This document shows, piece by piece, positions 42,924 through 51,254 of a DNA stretch of 64,000 nt. This DNA comes from Dyadobacter sp. MSC1_007 (GTDB lineage Bacteria > Bacteroidota > Bacteroidia > Cytophagales > Spirosomataceae). Position 1 is the first letter of the stretch, and every line of letters starts with the position of its first letter. Position numbers and translations under genes: made by a program. Location: assembly GCF_023667495.1 (NCBI RefSeq), contig NZ_JAMOZL010000007.1, positions 186,001 through 250,000 of the forward strand, given 5' to 3'. The notes beneath the pieces are model-generated. The model made no database searches, was not told the DNA's origin, and saw nothing but the letters and a program-made list of their open reading frames with translations.

Positions 42924-43349
42924 CTAGTCTGAACACATACTCGTCAATTTCTTAAATTCATCAAACTCTGCTTGGGAAATTGGGTAGTTCTTCAACTTGT
43001 ATATGATATGTTTCTTATCCCAGTTGAAGTAATATTTGTCATTTTCTCCCTCCAACGTGATCGACGCTCTGAAACTCACATCATCTAGATGCGACTGGTT
43101 TCGCCTAGTTACTGTGTTAAGCAGATCTACAACTTTTTTGACATCTGCTGGATTGGTAATTTCTAGAAGACTCGTTTTGATGGTAAACAAGTCATTTGGA
43201 GCTGCTATTGCCTCAAAGTTATTTTCATTGATAGACACGATCGTGTGCGTGCGAAAGGGAAAACATACCATTTTAACCACTTGGGGGTATTTGGGATTGT
43301 TACAGCCGCAAACGGCCAAGATAAAGAGTATCACCAGGGACTTTGACAT
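42924..43349 (-). CDS. Small putative lipoprotein
   Basis: A 141-residue protein with a short hydrophobic leader ending at Cys (MSKSLVILFILAVCGCNN), likely a lipoprotein. The mature part resembles a small beta-rich domain (FRASITLEGENDKYYFNWDK, then KHIIYKLKNYPISQAEFDEF) without a family I know. It lies in the minus-strand cargo run between the integrase-linked gene and the RhuM-Fic gene. An exposed lipoprotein on a mobile element might act in surface exclusion or phage blocking, but that is a guess. Confidence 0.55.
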   Translation of the reverse strand: MSKSLVILFILAVCGCNNPKYPQVVKMVCFPFRTHTIVSINENNFEAIAAPNDLFTIKTSLLEITNPADVKKVVDLLNTVTRRNQSHLDDVSFRASITLEGENDKYYFNWDKKHIIYKLKNYPISQAEFDEFKKLTSMCSD

Positions 43350-43418
43350 TCTTAAGTATCTATTTCAAAAATCATTTATGTGAATCTGCCCATCACGCAT
43401 CCGATGTTTTTGCTGACT

Positions 43419-44129
43419 TCATTTACTTGGAGACAATTTGCTCGTCGACCCGTAGAAAAATGCCCTTAATTCCTCCTGCAACTGTTCCGGAATATTTGTT
43501 GCCGTCCGTATCTCCGACGCCTCTTTCTGTAATGATGATAAGGCGGAATTTTTGAAGCTCTCAAACTGGTGAAGAGCGATGGCAGTCCCCAGGCTGGTGG
43601 CTTTCATTGCATATTCCGAGCCATTCGGATCCTTAATGTCATTGAAAAGGAAGGAAAATAAACGCAAGATTTTGTCCCTGTCCTTACCCTTTATCTCGGC
43701 TCTAGCCCCGACATAGACAGGCTCCATTTTATAGGACTCGTAATTATCAATGACCCATTCCAGGCATGTATCAAGTCGGATCTTGTCTTCCTTGCCGGAC
43801 ACCAGCTGAATCCTCGCAGGAAGGGAGAACTTGAAGTAGCGCAGAAAGCGTTCCTTTTCGTCGAAGTGGTGATAATGATATTCTAGACACTCAATGGCCT
43901 CTTCAACCGAGCTGAAGTAGCAGAGCAGATTAATGATGTCGTTTTGATATCTTCTTCTAGTAGGTCGTTCAGCAAAATGCAAATGATACGGATGCGTCGC
44001 TTCTCCGATTTCGTACCGAAAATATGGAGTGAATTCGAGGCTATCCTGATGCTTTAATCCAAAGTGCTTCTTGAACCTTTCAAATTCGGAATATCCAGAT
44101 TGATAGTCAGTTTGTTCTGCCATAATCAC
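43419..44129 (-). CDS. Unknown protein coupled to the integrase
   Basis: A 236-residue protein that I do not recognise. It is soluble, rich in aromatic residues and charge, with FRYEIGEATHPYHLHFAERP and HYHHFDEKERFLRYFKFSLP as notable His-rich stretches and a C-terminal helical region (SLGTAIALHQFESFKNSALS). Its start codon overlaps the integrase stop by four bases, so it is translated with the integrase. That coupling suggests a role in integration or excision control, or a way to keep cargo expression linked to integration. The start MIMAEQ is used; ATG at residue 3 is possible. Confidence 0.6.
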   Translation of the reverse strand: MIMAEQTDYQSGYSEFERFKKHFGLKHQDSLEFTPYFRYEIGEATHPYHLHFAERPTRRRYQNDIINLLCYFSSVEEAIECLEYHYHHFDEKERFLRYFKFSLPARIQLVSGKEDKIRLDTCLEWVIDNYESYKMEPVYVGARAEIKGKDRDKILRLFSFLFNDIKDPNGSEYAMKATSLGTAIALHQFESFKNSALSSLQKEASEIRTATNIPEQLQEELRAFFYGSTSKLSPSK

Positions 44130-45394
44130 TCATCTTTAAAGCGCTCCTTCCAAATCTCTGAAAGCTGCCGCGCGTACTGTTTTTTGGTTACCTTGATGTA
44201 TGTTAAAAATGCTTTTTCGGTCCGGTGGCCGGTGATTGCCATAATGGCGTAGGAGGGAGTGCCGGCAAGATACTCATTGGTTGCAAATGATCGCCTGGCG
44301 GTGTGGGAGGTAATTAACGAAAACTTACTTACCTTTTTCTGCGTCCGGACTTTTCCTTTCTTCTCGAATAAAGCTACGTCATCGCTCAGATTGGCCTTTT
44401 CGGCGATCTCTTTGAGATACTCGTTCATCTTCTGATTGGATATTACCGGTGGCAAGTGGTTTGGAGTCTTACCCTTGTATTTCTCCATGACCTTCCTGAC
44501 GATCGGGTGGATCGGGATTTCTAAGTATTCGTCTGTCTTGATCGTTTTGGTCTTTAAATATTTGAAGTCCGGCGATATGTTCTCGGCTTGTATGGCCGTG
44601 AGATCGGAGAAGCGTAGGCCCGTGAAACAGCCAACAATAAAGAGATCCCGCACCTTTTCGAGCCTGGGTTCAGCTGACAAGTCAAGTTTCATCAGGAGCT
44701 TGATTTCATCTTCATTCAGGTAGATCGAATCGACTTCCTTGCGGGGTGTCGAAAACCGCCGACTCTTGAACTCGATGTTGTCATTCTCCTTCCGCTCTGT
44801 TGCTTCGTTTAGGAAGAATTTTAAAAGCCCGGTGTGCTTATTTTGTGTGTTCTCATTGTACTTCTTAACCTCGACCATAAATCTTTTGAAATCATGATAG
44901 AAGTCCAGCGTGATGTCATTAAAAGCAATGCTTTTCTTCTTGGCATCAATCTGATATTCCATTAGCATCTTCAAGTGTGAGCGGTAAGTTTTGACCGTGT
45001 TAGCGTTTTTGAATCCTTCCACCGACTTGATGTATTTGTCAATGAAATCGGTCAGGCCAGGCTTGCCTTTCTGAGGAGCTGCTTCATATTTATCCGTCCT
45101 GATCTCTCGCTCAAACAGCGGTTTCAAATCGGCTGGAGTGATCGGCAGCTTTTGATAAAGCCGTTGTTGGTATATCTTCTGAACTTCATTTCGCCACCGG
45201 TCCAGATTGGCATTGAGCTCTAAATAGGCCTCGTGGCTTGCCTTCGCCCTTTGGTTTTTTGCGTCCCAAGATTTGGGCTTTATAAACTGATTTGTAGAGA
45301 CAACCACCTGCTCAGTTCCATAGCGGAAATATAATGAGATCAGGCAATTGCCATTTGGTTTTGGCTTTTTGAGATAGTATTTTGTAGTAGCCAT
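44126..45394 (-). CDS. int: Tyrosine recombinase integrase
   Basis: A 422-residue site-specific recombinase of the Bacteroidota element type. It has an N-terminal arm-binding part (CLISLYFRYGTEQVVVSTNQ), a SAM-like core-binding domain (FIDKYIKSVEGFKNANTVKT, YRSHLKMLMEYQ) and the catalytic domain with the first Arg in FTGLRFSDL, His-x-x-Arg in TSHTARRSFATNEY, and the late GHRTEKAFLTYIKV carrying the nucleophile Tyr. All catalytic residues are present, so the element may still be active. It lies at the right end, 175 bases inside attR, and is transcribed inward. Confidence 0.92.
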   Translation of the reverse strand: MATTKYYLKKPKPNGNCLISLYFRYGTEQVVVSTNQFIKPKSWDAKNQRAKASHEAYLELNANLDRWRNEVQKIYQQRLYQKLPITPADLKPLFEREIRTDKYEAAPQKGKPGLTDFIDKYIKSVEGFKNANTVKTYRSHLKMLMEYQIDAKKKSIAFNDITLDFYHDFKRFMVEVKKYNENTQNKHTGLLKFFLNEATERKENDNIEFKSRRFSTPRKEVDSIYLNEDEIKLLMKLDLSAEPRLEKVRDLFIVGCFTGLRFSDLTAIQAENISPDFKYLKTKTIKTDEYLEIPIHPIVRKVMEKYKGKTPNHLPPVISNQKMNEYLKEIAEKANLSDDVALFEKKGKVRTQKKVSKFSLITSHTARRSFATNEYLAGTPSYAIMAITGHRTEKAFLTYIKVTKKQYARQLSEIWKERFKDE

Positions 45395-45568
45395 TAAGCC
45401 GACAACTTAGTTTACACAAATCTATCTTAACTAAGCTGGTTTACAAAATGGTTTACGATAAAAATCCTTTGCGAGGTTGTATATTGTCTAACCCAATTTT
45501 ATATATTTGCCATTAGTAGCTCTGAATCAGAATATTTTAACGAAAAGCTCATGAAAGTATCATTCGAA

Positions 45569-45592
45569 GGTTCGATTCCGTCCATCACCACA
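45569..45592 (+). repeat. attR: 24-bp tRNA 3'-end direct repeat
   Basis: An exact copy of 29852-29875 (T arm and acceptor end of tRNA-Phe). The 5' half of the tRNA is absent here, so this is the displaced end of the original gene. Confidence 0.93.
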
Positions 45593-45596
45593 ACCA

Positions 45597-45630
45597 AAAG
45601 CCGTTACGAGCAATCGTAGCGGCTTTTTTG
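45597..45630 (+). terminator. Chromosomal terminator formerly of tRNA-Phe
   Basis: AAAGCCGTTACGA and TCGTAGCGGCTTT pair with one G-U and a four-base loop, followed by TTTT. Lying five bases after attR, it is the likely original terminator of tRNA-Phe before integration. Confidence 0.85.
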
Positions 45631-45715
45631 TTGAACTGAGTGAATTTTTCGGTAGGAGCTGTCTTCAAATGATGCCAATTCTTTCTCTCGCATTAAGAGT
45701 TAACTAACAAATCTC

Positions 45716-45792
45716 TTAGTTCAGAAAATGCATAGAAAACTGAACTAGAAAATCCGTTAGTTCAGTTTTAGGGCGAAAAGCTGAACTAACGG
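45716..45792. repeat. TTAGTTCAG repeat cluster downstream of fic
   Basis: TTAGTTCAG at 45716 and 45757 and inverted CTGAACTA at 45740 and 45781. The last pair forms perfect arms CCGTTAGTTCAG / CTGAACTAACGG. It may be a terminator-like or operator cluster; a degenerate fifth copy (CTGTACTAA) is near 45822. Confidence 0.65.
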
Positions 45793-45861
45793 AATTTATA
45801 ATTTAGTTTTTCGACCAAAATCTGTACTAAAAGGTTTTTTGCTTTGATGATGTCCTTTAAT

Positions 45862-46992
45862 CTAGCTGCGCGTCGTTTTAATGATGGCAGCGCTCCCCTG
45901 ACCACGTTTTAAACTCCCCACATTTATGAGTAGGGAAATCAGATCGTCATTGAAATAATAGTTTTCCTTGCCTAACTTTTTCTTGTGAAGTAGATCGATT
46001 TCACAAAGTGAGTCCAAGTACCGGGCGGCTGTTTTTCTTGCTACATTCAAATCCTTTTTCACGAACTCGATTTTGGTATAAGGATGCCGAAACAAACTAT
46101 TAATCAAATCCTGACTATATACCTTTGGCAACTCTGTCCTGATCTTCTGTTTGTGGCTGGTCATCAGAACCTTAATGTCTCTTATCATATCCGATGTTTG
46201 CAAGGCTGTTTGCTCGACGGCATCCAGAATATACAAAATCCAGGGTTCCCATTGTTCCGTCTGACGGGTTTGCTGCAACAAGTTATAATAGGCAGCTTTA
46301 TTTTGATTAATAAACCGACTCAGGTACAGGATTGGTAATTTGAGCAGGCCCTCTTTAACAAGGTATAAAATATTTACAATCCGGCCGGTCCGTCCATTAC
46401 CGTCGTAAAAAGGGTGAATGCTTTCAAATTGATGATGGATGATTGCCATCTTTATCACCGGATCGATGTCTGAAAGACTGTTTTCGTTTATAAAATGCTC
46501 CAAATTTCCCATGAGCGAGACGATGTCTACGTGATTTTGAGGAGGCATGTAGACAACTTCGCCTGTTTGTTCATTTTTCAGTACCGTTCCGGGTACTTTT
46601 CTGAAACCGGCGTCATTTTCTTCGAGTAGTGCTTGCAGAGCAATAATATTGTTGCTGGTGAGCAGGCCTGTTTGCTTTACCTGTTGATATCCTTCGAGTA
46701 ATGCATGTGCATAGTTGTATACTTCTTTGGCGGCTAGGCTCACAAATTGATGTGCCTGACTGTCACTACTATACAACTCATCGTGCGTTGTTACGATGTT
46801 TTCTATTGCCGAACTATCCTTAGCTTCCTGCAGTGCAAGCGTGTTGATGATAATGCGTTCATTAGGAATGCTTTCTGCAATACCATTCAAACCGGCCAAA
46901 GCCGCACGTGCAGTACTTAGCTTTTTAAGTACTGCCTTGGTTTCTATTTCACTGGAAAGAGGCAGTTGTGGTAGTCGTATCTCGCCGCTCAT
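45862..46992 (-). CDS. Fic-family AMPylase with inhibitory helix and C-terminal wHTH
   Basis: A 376-residue class II Fic protein. The catalytic loop is HPFYDGNGRTGR at residues 193-204, and the inhibitory motif S/T-x-x-x-E-N is SSAIEN at 60-65, which blocks ATP binding until released. The N-terminal half (IETKAVLKKLSTARAALAGL) and the C-terminal winged helix (KDLNVARKTAARYLDSLCEI) are typical. Such proteins AMPylate targets, for example gyrase or chaperones, or regulate their own gene through the wHTH. The promoter carries 41-bp repeats with palindromes (see 46999-47110). It lies just right of attR, so it belongs to the host chromosome, not to the element. Confidence 0.88.
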   Translation of the reverse strand: MSGEIRLPQLPLSSEIETKAVLKKLSTARAALAGLNGIAESIPNERIIINTLALQEAKDSSAIENIVTTHDELYSSDSQAHQFVSLAAKEVYNYAHALLEGYQQVKQTGLLTSNNIIALQALLEENDAGFRKVPGTVLKNEQTGEVVYMPPQNHVDIVSLMGNLEHFINENSLSDIDPVIKMAIIHHQFESIHPFYDGNGRTGRIVNILYLVKEGLLKLPILYLSRFINQNKAAYYNLLQQTRQTEQWEPWILYILDAVEQTALQTSDMIRDIKVLMTSHKQKIRTELPKVYSQDLINSLFRHPYTKIEFVKKDLNVARKTAARYLDSLCEIDLLHKKKLGKENYYFNDDLISLLINVGSLKRGQGSAAIIKTTRS

Positions 46993-46998
46993 ACTTCA

Positions 46999-47110
46999 TG
47001 GGTCATTTTTTCAAATTTAGGGCTATTTCCCAACTAACGTGGGTCATTTTTTCGATTTTTGACTCACGTCTTACTTAACGTGGGTCATTTTTTCGATTTT
47101 TGACCCACGT
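46999..47110. promoter_or_regulatory. Fic promoter repeats with palindromes
   Basis: TGGGTCATTTTTTC recurs three times at 41-bp spacing (46999, 47040, 47081). Two copies continue as palindromes ACGTGGGTCA / TGACCCACGT (47078-47110, perfect) and ACGTGGGTCA / TGACTCACGT (47038-47069, one mismatch). They start seven bases before the fic ATG, so repressor binding would block translation or transcription of fic. Confidence 0.65.
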
Positions 47111-47303
47111 GTTAGAGGACGTGTACCCGTTTTCACTGAAAAAGGATATCAGCTTGTGAAGCACATACAACTAATCCGTTGTGCATTATCCGATTAGTAC
47201 AACCTACTTTTGAGAAGAGAAAGACGACATCGGTTCCTAAGGGATTTTAATTCTTTTATATAAATTCAAAGGACAACTCCACCACAACATAACAATACAC
47301 GCT

Positions 47304-47573
47304 ATGAATTTCAAAATCATTACCATTCCTGAAACGCAAACCGAAGTATGTCTCCATCGTGACCGTAATGAAGAGGGAGAAGAAATTGTACGCATTACGG
47401 CACTTGTGATCAGTTTAACCGGGACAGAGCCAATGCTGGAGACAGTGGTGAGGTTCGCTGACACATCGTCAGCACAGTTTTTTGTAGGCGACTATTCGGA
47501 GACGTCGGCGAGAGGGTTTTTGAAACAGTGTTCGGAAGAGGAGAGGATTGGAGTGAGTGAAAACCACATTTAA
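47304..47573 (+). CDS. Small hypothetical protein
   Basis: An 89-residue acidic protein, MNFKIITIPETQTEVCLHRD at the N-terminus, with a beta-rich look and FADTSSAQFFVGDYSETSAR in the middle. I do not recognise it. An ATG and an open frame with host-like codon use are the only support. It is followed by a bidirectional terminator shared with the convergent T9SS gene and is preceded by about 190 bases free of genes behind the fic promoter repeats. Confidence 0.55.
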   Translation: MNFKIITIPETQTEVCLHRDRNEEGEEIVRITALVISLTGTEPMLETVVRFADTSSAQFFVGDYSETSARGFLKQCSEEERIGVSENHI

Positions 47574-47590
47574 ATACACCTCTATCCATT

Positions 47591-47633
47591 AAACAGCAAA
47601 AGCAGACGTTGAGTGAGCCTGCTTTGCTGTTTA
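47591..47633. terminator. Bidirectional terminator
   Basis: AAACAGCAAAAGCAG and CTGCTTTGCTGTTT pair with one bulged base between convergent genes. No strong T run follows on the plus strand, so strength is uncertain. Confidence 0.6.
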
Positions 47634-47645
47634 AAGGAAGTCTTA

Positions 47646-49541
47646 TCAACGCACAAAACGGTGTTGCTCGGAAGTGCCGTCTTTCTTGAAAACCTTCAAA
47701 ATGTAAATTCCTGCGAGAAGATTTTGCGTATCGATCGTTGGTCGCGGGTTATTGCCCGAATCGTAGACCGTCAATGCGCTGATCGTGCTGATCTGCACCT
47801 TTTGGACAGATTCCCAATTTTTCACATCCACGGTAAGCTTACCCGCCGCGGCAGGGTTAGGGTAAATGCGTCCGGCGCTTCTTTGACCGAAAAAGATGGA
47901 TTTGATACTGCTAAGTGCGAAGGTCCCGTCGATGTCGATCATTTTCAGGCGGTAAAGGTTATTGCGGCCGTCCACTGGCCCGGCATGTACGAACTGGTAG
48001 TTTTTGTCTGTGCTACTCTCGCCTGCGGCGGCCAGAGAGCCGATACTCTGCCATTGTTTGCCGTCGATGCTGTGCTGGATTTCGAATTCGCTGGAAGAAG
48101 TTTCGGAGGTTGTTTTCCATTGAAGGAATGCCGTATTGCTTTCTTTCACTGCTGAAAATGCGGCAAGGGTTACCGGCAACGGGTCGTTGGCAAGTTTGAT
48201 TATCCAGAAATCTCTTTCACCTTCATTTTCTTCAGATTTGTCGGGACCTGCGGGTGAATAGGAGATTCCAGCAAGAATATATCCGAGGTCGGACGTCTGT
48301 TGAACACTGTAAAGCCTATCTTCATTCGGGCCGGCGAAAGCCTTATCCCACTGGTAGAAACCGTCTGACGACAATTTGGTGATCCAATAGTCAAAGTCGA
48401 ACGGCCCTGATGGATTATTCGGAAGGGACCAACCTCCTAACACAAAGCCGCCATCAAAAGTCATGGACAGAGAAGTTAACTGGTCATATCGACCCCTACC
48501 GTACGTTTTATCCCAGATCTTGTTGCCATTTCCATCGATTTTAACTACCCAGAAGTCAACGCTCGATTCGCCTACATCAAGGGCCGTTTTATTTCCGCTT
48601 ACGTCTGAATAGGAATCGCCGGCTGCCAGATAGTCGCCTGATGGTGTTTGAACGATACATCTGAAGGAGTCGGAATTATCGCCACCGAAGCTTCTATCCC
48701 ATTCCTTAATACCCGATGATGAAAGTTTCAATATCCAGTAGTCACTCGAGCCGAAGTTTGCCTGTGTTTTGTCTCCGCTGATGCCAGAGCCGGAAGTTCC
48801 TCCGAGAATGTAGCCTCCGTCTGAAGTGAGCGAAATTGATCCGCCCATTTCATAGCTGCTTCCCCCATAGGTCCGATCCCATACTTTGCTGCCGTCGGTA
48901 TTCAATTTAACGATCCAAAGATCAAACTCACCCCGGGAAGCCTCGGTTTTGTCGCCACTAATTCCGGAATAAGTATCACTAATGAAAATATATCCACCAT
49001 CTGTGGTCTGACGGATCTCAGACATGCTTTCTCCGCTGCTGCCACCTAATGTGTTTTCCCATTCAATGCTGCCGTTTGCCGATAATTTGACGACCCACGC
49101 GTCCTGACCCATGGAATTTTCGCTTTTATCTCCGCTGGCGCTGGATTGGGAGGAGCCAGCCAGAATGTATCCGCCGTCAGATGTTTGCTGAATGTCAGAA
49201 AGAAAGTCGGCACCACTACCGCCAATTGTCTTATCCCATTGTTTGACACCCGACGAATTCAGCTTAACTACCCAATAATCAGCGCTGCCTTTACTATTTT
49301 CGGATTTTTCCCCCGATGCATTCGAAACGGATGAGCCGCCAACAATGTATCCGCCATCGCTGGTAGGGGTCACTTTTGGATCGTCCTCAAAGCTATTTCC
49401 GCCGATGGTTTTATCCCAAAGCTTAATCGGCGCTTGTGCGGAAACAAATGAACCGGGTGAAACGGAAAACAGGAGCGCAAAGACGCAAAAGAAAATCAAA
49501 CCCGGGCTTTGTCGCCGGGATGGTCGCGTAGAAATGAACAT
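47646..49541 (-). CDS. Secreted repeat protein with T9SS type A sorting domain
   Basis: A 631-residue exported protein. After a signal peptide (residues about 10-36, SPGLIFFCVFALLFSVSPGS) it has about seven repeats of roughly 60 residues with the pattern TSDGGYILGGTSGSGISGDK and WDKTYGGS-type ends, like delta-60/beta-propeller blades. The C-terminal 80 residues hold a Por-type sorting tail (IYPNPAAAGKLTVDVKNW, ending ILKVFKKDGTSEQHRFVR), which directs it through the type IX secretion system for anchoring or release. The role of the repeats is unknown; binding to polymers or surfaces is typical. Confidence 0.85.
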   Translation of the reverse strand: MFISTRPSRRQSPGLIFFCVFALLFSVSPGSFVSAQAPIKLWDKTIGGNSFEDDPKVTPTSDGGYIVGGSSVSNASGEKSENSKGSADYWVVKLNSSGVKQWDKTIGGSGADFLSDIQQTSDGGYILAGSSQSSASGDKSENSMGQDAWVVKLSANGSIEWENTLGGSSGESMSEIRQTTDGGYIFISDTYSGISGDKTEASRGEFDLWIVKLNTDGSKVWDRTYGGSSYEMGGSISLTSDGGYILGGTSGSGISGDKTQANFGSSDYWILKLSSSGIKEWDRSFGGDNSDSFRCIVQTPSGDYLAAGDSYSDVSGNKTALDVGESSVDFWVVKIDGNGNKIWDKTYGRGRYDQLTSLSMTFDGGFVLGGWSLPNNPSGPFDFDYWITKLSSDGFYQWDKAFAGPNEDRLYSVQQTSDLGYILAGISYSPAGPDKSEENEGERDFWIIKLANDPLPVTLAAFSAVKESNTAFLQWKTTSETSSSEFEIQHSIDGKQWQSIGSLAAAGESSTDKNYQFVHAGPVDGRNNLYRLKMIDIDGTFALSSIKSIFFGQRSAGRIYPNPAAAGKLTVDVKNWESVQKVQISTISALTVYDSGNNPRPTIDTQNLLAGIYILKVFKKDGTSEQHRFVR

Positions 49542-49653
49542 AAATTAGAGGTGGTAAGTATGAAAGTTCAAATGTAATAAGTCTAAATCGATCAGGAAAG
49601 GTTATTTTTGGGCACGCGTTCCGCCCCCCTCTCTCGATAACGACTATTACTCA

Positions 49654-50646
49654 ATGCAAAAAGTAGATGTTTGTATTAATTACTACGGTAAGCCTTATCA
49701 GACCGGAGTAACGTTGCTTAGCCTGTGGAAGCACTCTTCCAGGCATATTCAGAAGATTTTCGTAATCGTCGAGAAGGTTCAGCCGTATGACGAGTATGGT
49801 AGCGTTCCACTTTTGAAATTCTTACTGAAAGACCTGCCGGTCGAATTTATATATCCCAAACACTTCTATTACGCGGGTTGTCCGCCGGTTAGCTGGCTTG
49901 CAGACCCTGAGAAGCGCTATGGGCTCAAATACCAGTATGCGCTGGAAGATTCTAAATGCAAATATCTTTTCCTGACACATAACGACTGTCTTTATCACGA
50001 CGACCTGATTGGCAAGATGAAGAATGAGATCGGAAACGACGAGGTGGCGGGAATCGGTTTGATAGGTCAATGCTGGAATTGCCCCGCACGTACTGCCGGA
50101 TTGTGCGATGGGAGCATGTTTGAGGAGTTCATACCTTCCGCAGCCCAGCTTCGCACGATTACCGAACAGCACAATCCTCCCCGCAAGGAAATCCACATGG
50201 AACTGATCGATAATGGCTTCATTCATCCGCTTCCGGAATGTCGCTTAAATGAATATGCTTGCCTGATTAATGTGCCTGCCTACCAGCAGAATGTTGTGCC
50301 GGAAGGGGACATTATGCCGTTGGGAGGGAACTGGCACGGCACCGATTGGGGCACGGTATGGTTTCATGAAATGTATAACCGGGGTTATCAGTTTATCAAT
50401 TTTCCTTTCGAGCCTGAAATGACGCATGCGCCCTTTTCAGATAATGGAAGCGGACATAAAGCCGATTCGGACGAGGAACTTTACAAGGCAACAGAGAAAC
50501 AGGCATTCAATTATTTGGTCGAAAACGAATATATCAGCGGCGATATCCCTATTACAGTGGGGTTGGCCAGAATGCAGCATAAGGCCAATTATTTGCTGGA
50601 TAAAATTTTTGTCAAAGTAAAAAACAGGCTCGGCACCACTGCTTAA
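49654..50646 (+). CDS. Glycosyltransferase-like protein of unknown specificity
   Basis: A 330-residue protein resembling the GT-A fold at its start (VDVCINYYGKPYQTGVTLLS, then KIFVIVEKVQPYDEYGS) with an Asp pair in YLFLTHNDCLYHDDLIGK that might be the metal-binding D-x-D equivalent. The remainder (GLIGQCWNCPARTAGLCDGS, NGFIHPLPECRLNEYACLIN) has several Cys and no family I can name. A glycan-modifying role is plausible but unproven. It converges on the PD-(D/E)XK gene with a four-base overlap of their ends. Confidence 0.5.
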   Translation: MQKVDVCINYYGKPYQTGVTLLSLWKHSSRHIQKIFVIVEKVQPYDEYGSVPLLKFLLKDLPVEFIYPKHFYYAGCPPVSWLADPEKRYGLKYQYALEDSKCKYLFLTHNDCLYHDDLIGKMKNEIGNDEVAGIGLIGQCWNCPARTAGLCDGSMFEEFIPSAAQLRTITEQHNPPRKEIHMELIDNGFIHPLPECRLNEYACLINVPAYQQNVVPEGDIMPLGGNWHGTDWGTVWFHEMYNRGYQFINFPFEPEMTHAPFSDNGSGHKADSDEELYKATEKQAFNYLVENEYISGDIPITVGLARMQHKANYLLDKIFVKVKNRLGTTA

Positions 50647-51224
50647 ACTCCGAATATCCGCCTGTCCGTAATCAGTTCACGCCTTTCTTCAAGAAACTGA
50701 CAGAATGAAATAATCTGATTTTCCTGAAAAGAGAGGTCGGTTGCCTGATCATATTCTTCCTGATAAACCTCACGAAAATCCGTGATGACGTACCGCAGGC
50801 TGCGCACGCCTTTGGCACGTAATGCGGGCAGGTAAAAGTTTTGATGACTTCTGGCAAAGCATCCCGCGCGGTAGTTGCTCGTTGTTTTAATATCGACTGC
50901 CATCATTTTTCCCAAAATATCAACATAGCCGTAAATAAGGGCATCATTCAGTTGATATTCGCAATACACCTGTGTTTTCAGCATTGGGCGGGGCAATAGC
51001 GCACGTACCCGCGTCAGAATATCGATATCGAAAGACTCTTCTCCAATCCCTTTTACCACAGCATCCTCAAAAGAGACTCCTTTGAACTGCGCTTCTGTTT
51101 GCGGCAGCGGCACCCGGTTAATACGGTTCAGAAGCTCGGAATCGTCGATATAACCGCGTTCGTACCGATCATAACAGCCTAATAAGGACGGGTAAAGTCT
51201 GTATTTAACAGTGGTAGAATTCAT
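50643..51224 (-). CDS. PD-(D/E)XK-superfamily protein
   Basis: A 193-residue protein with a restriction-nuclease-like core: IYGYVDILGKMMAVDIKTTS near residues 112-131, where Asp is followed by D-I-K-T, the typical ExK/DxK motif of RecB-like nucleases, and QNFYLPALRAKGV with the QxxxY helix. The start MNSTTVKYRLYPSLLGCYDR is aromatic-rich like Cas4/RecB N-termini. It may be a nuclease in DNA repair or a defence or plasmid function; no partner is visible. Divergent motif spacing makes activity uncertain. Confidence 0.55.
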   Translation of the reverse strand: MNSTTVKYRLYPSLLGCYDRYERGYIDDSELLNRINRVPLPQTEAQFKGVSFEDAVVKGIGEESFDIDILTRVRALLPRPMLKTQVYCEYQLNDALIYGYVDILGKMMAVDIKTTSNYRAGCFARSHQNFYLPALRAKGVRSLRYVITDFREVYQEEYDQATDLSFQENQIISFCQFLEERRELITDRRIFGV

Positions 51225-51254
51225 GCTTAACAGCGTTAGTCAGTTGCATTAACA

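Larger units (their letters stand above)
29852..45592. mobile_element. Integrative mobilisable element in tRNA-Phe
   Basis: A discrete element of about 15.7 kb defined by the 24-bp direct repeats, with an integrase at the right end next to attR. It has replication/partition-like genes (30611-34556), MobC and MobA (34770-35887) and a cargo block (36033-44129). No conjugation pilus, VirB4/TraG-like or coupling-protein gene is present, so it is mobilisable rather than self-transmissible. The cargo, especially 37300-41780, is visibly AT-richer than the backbone and the host genes. Confidence 0.92.

Noticed and set aside
29852-45592. Self-transmissible conjugative element
   Set aside because: No VirB4/TraG, pilus or coupling-protein gene was found between the att sites.
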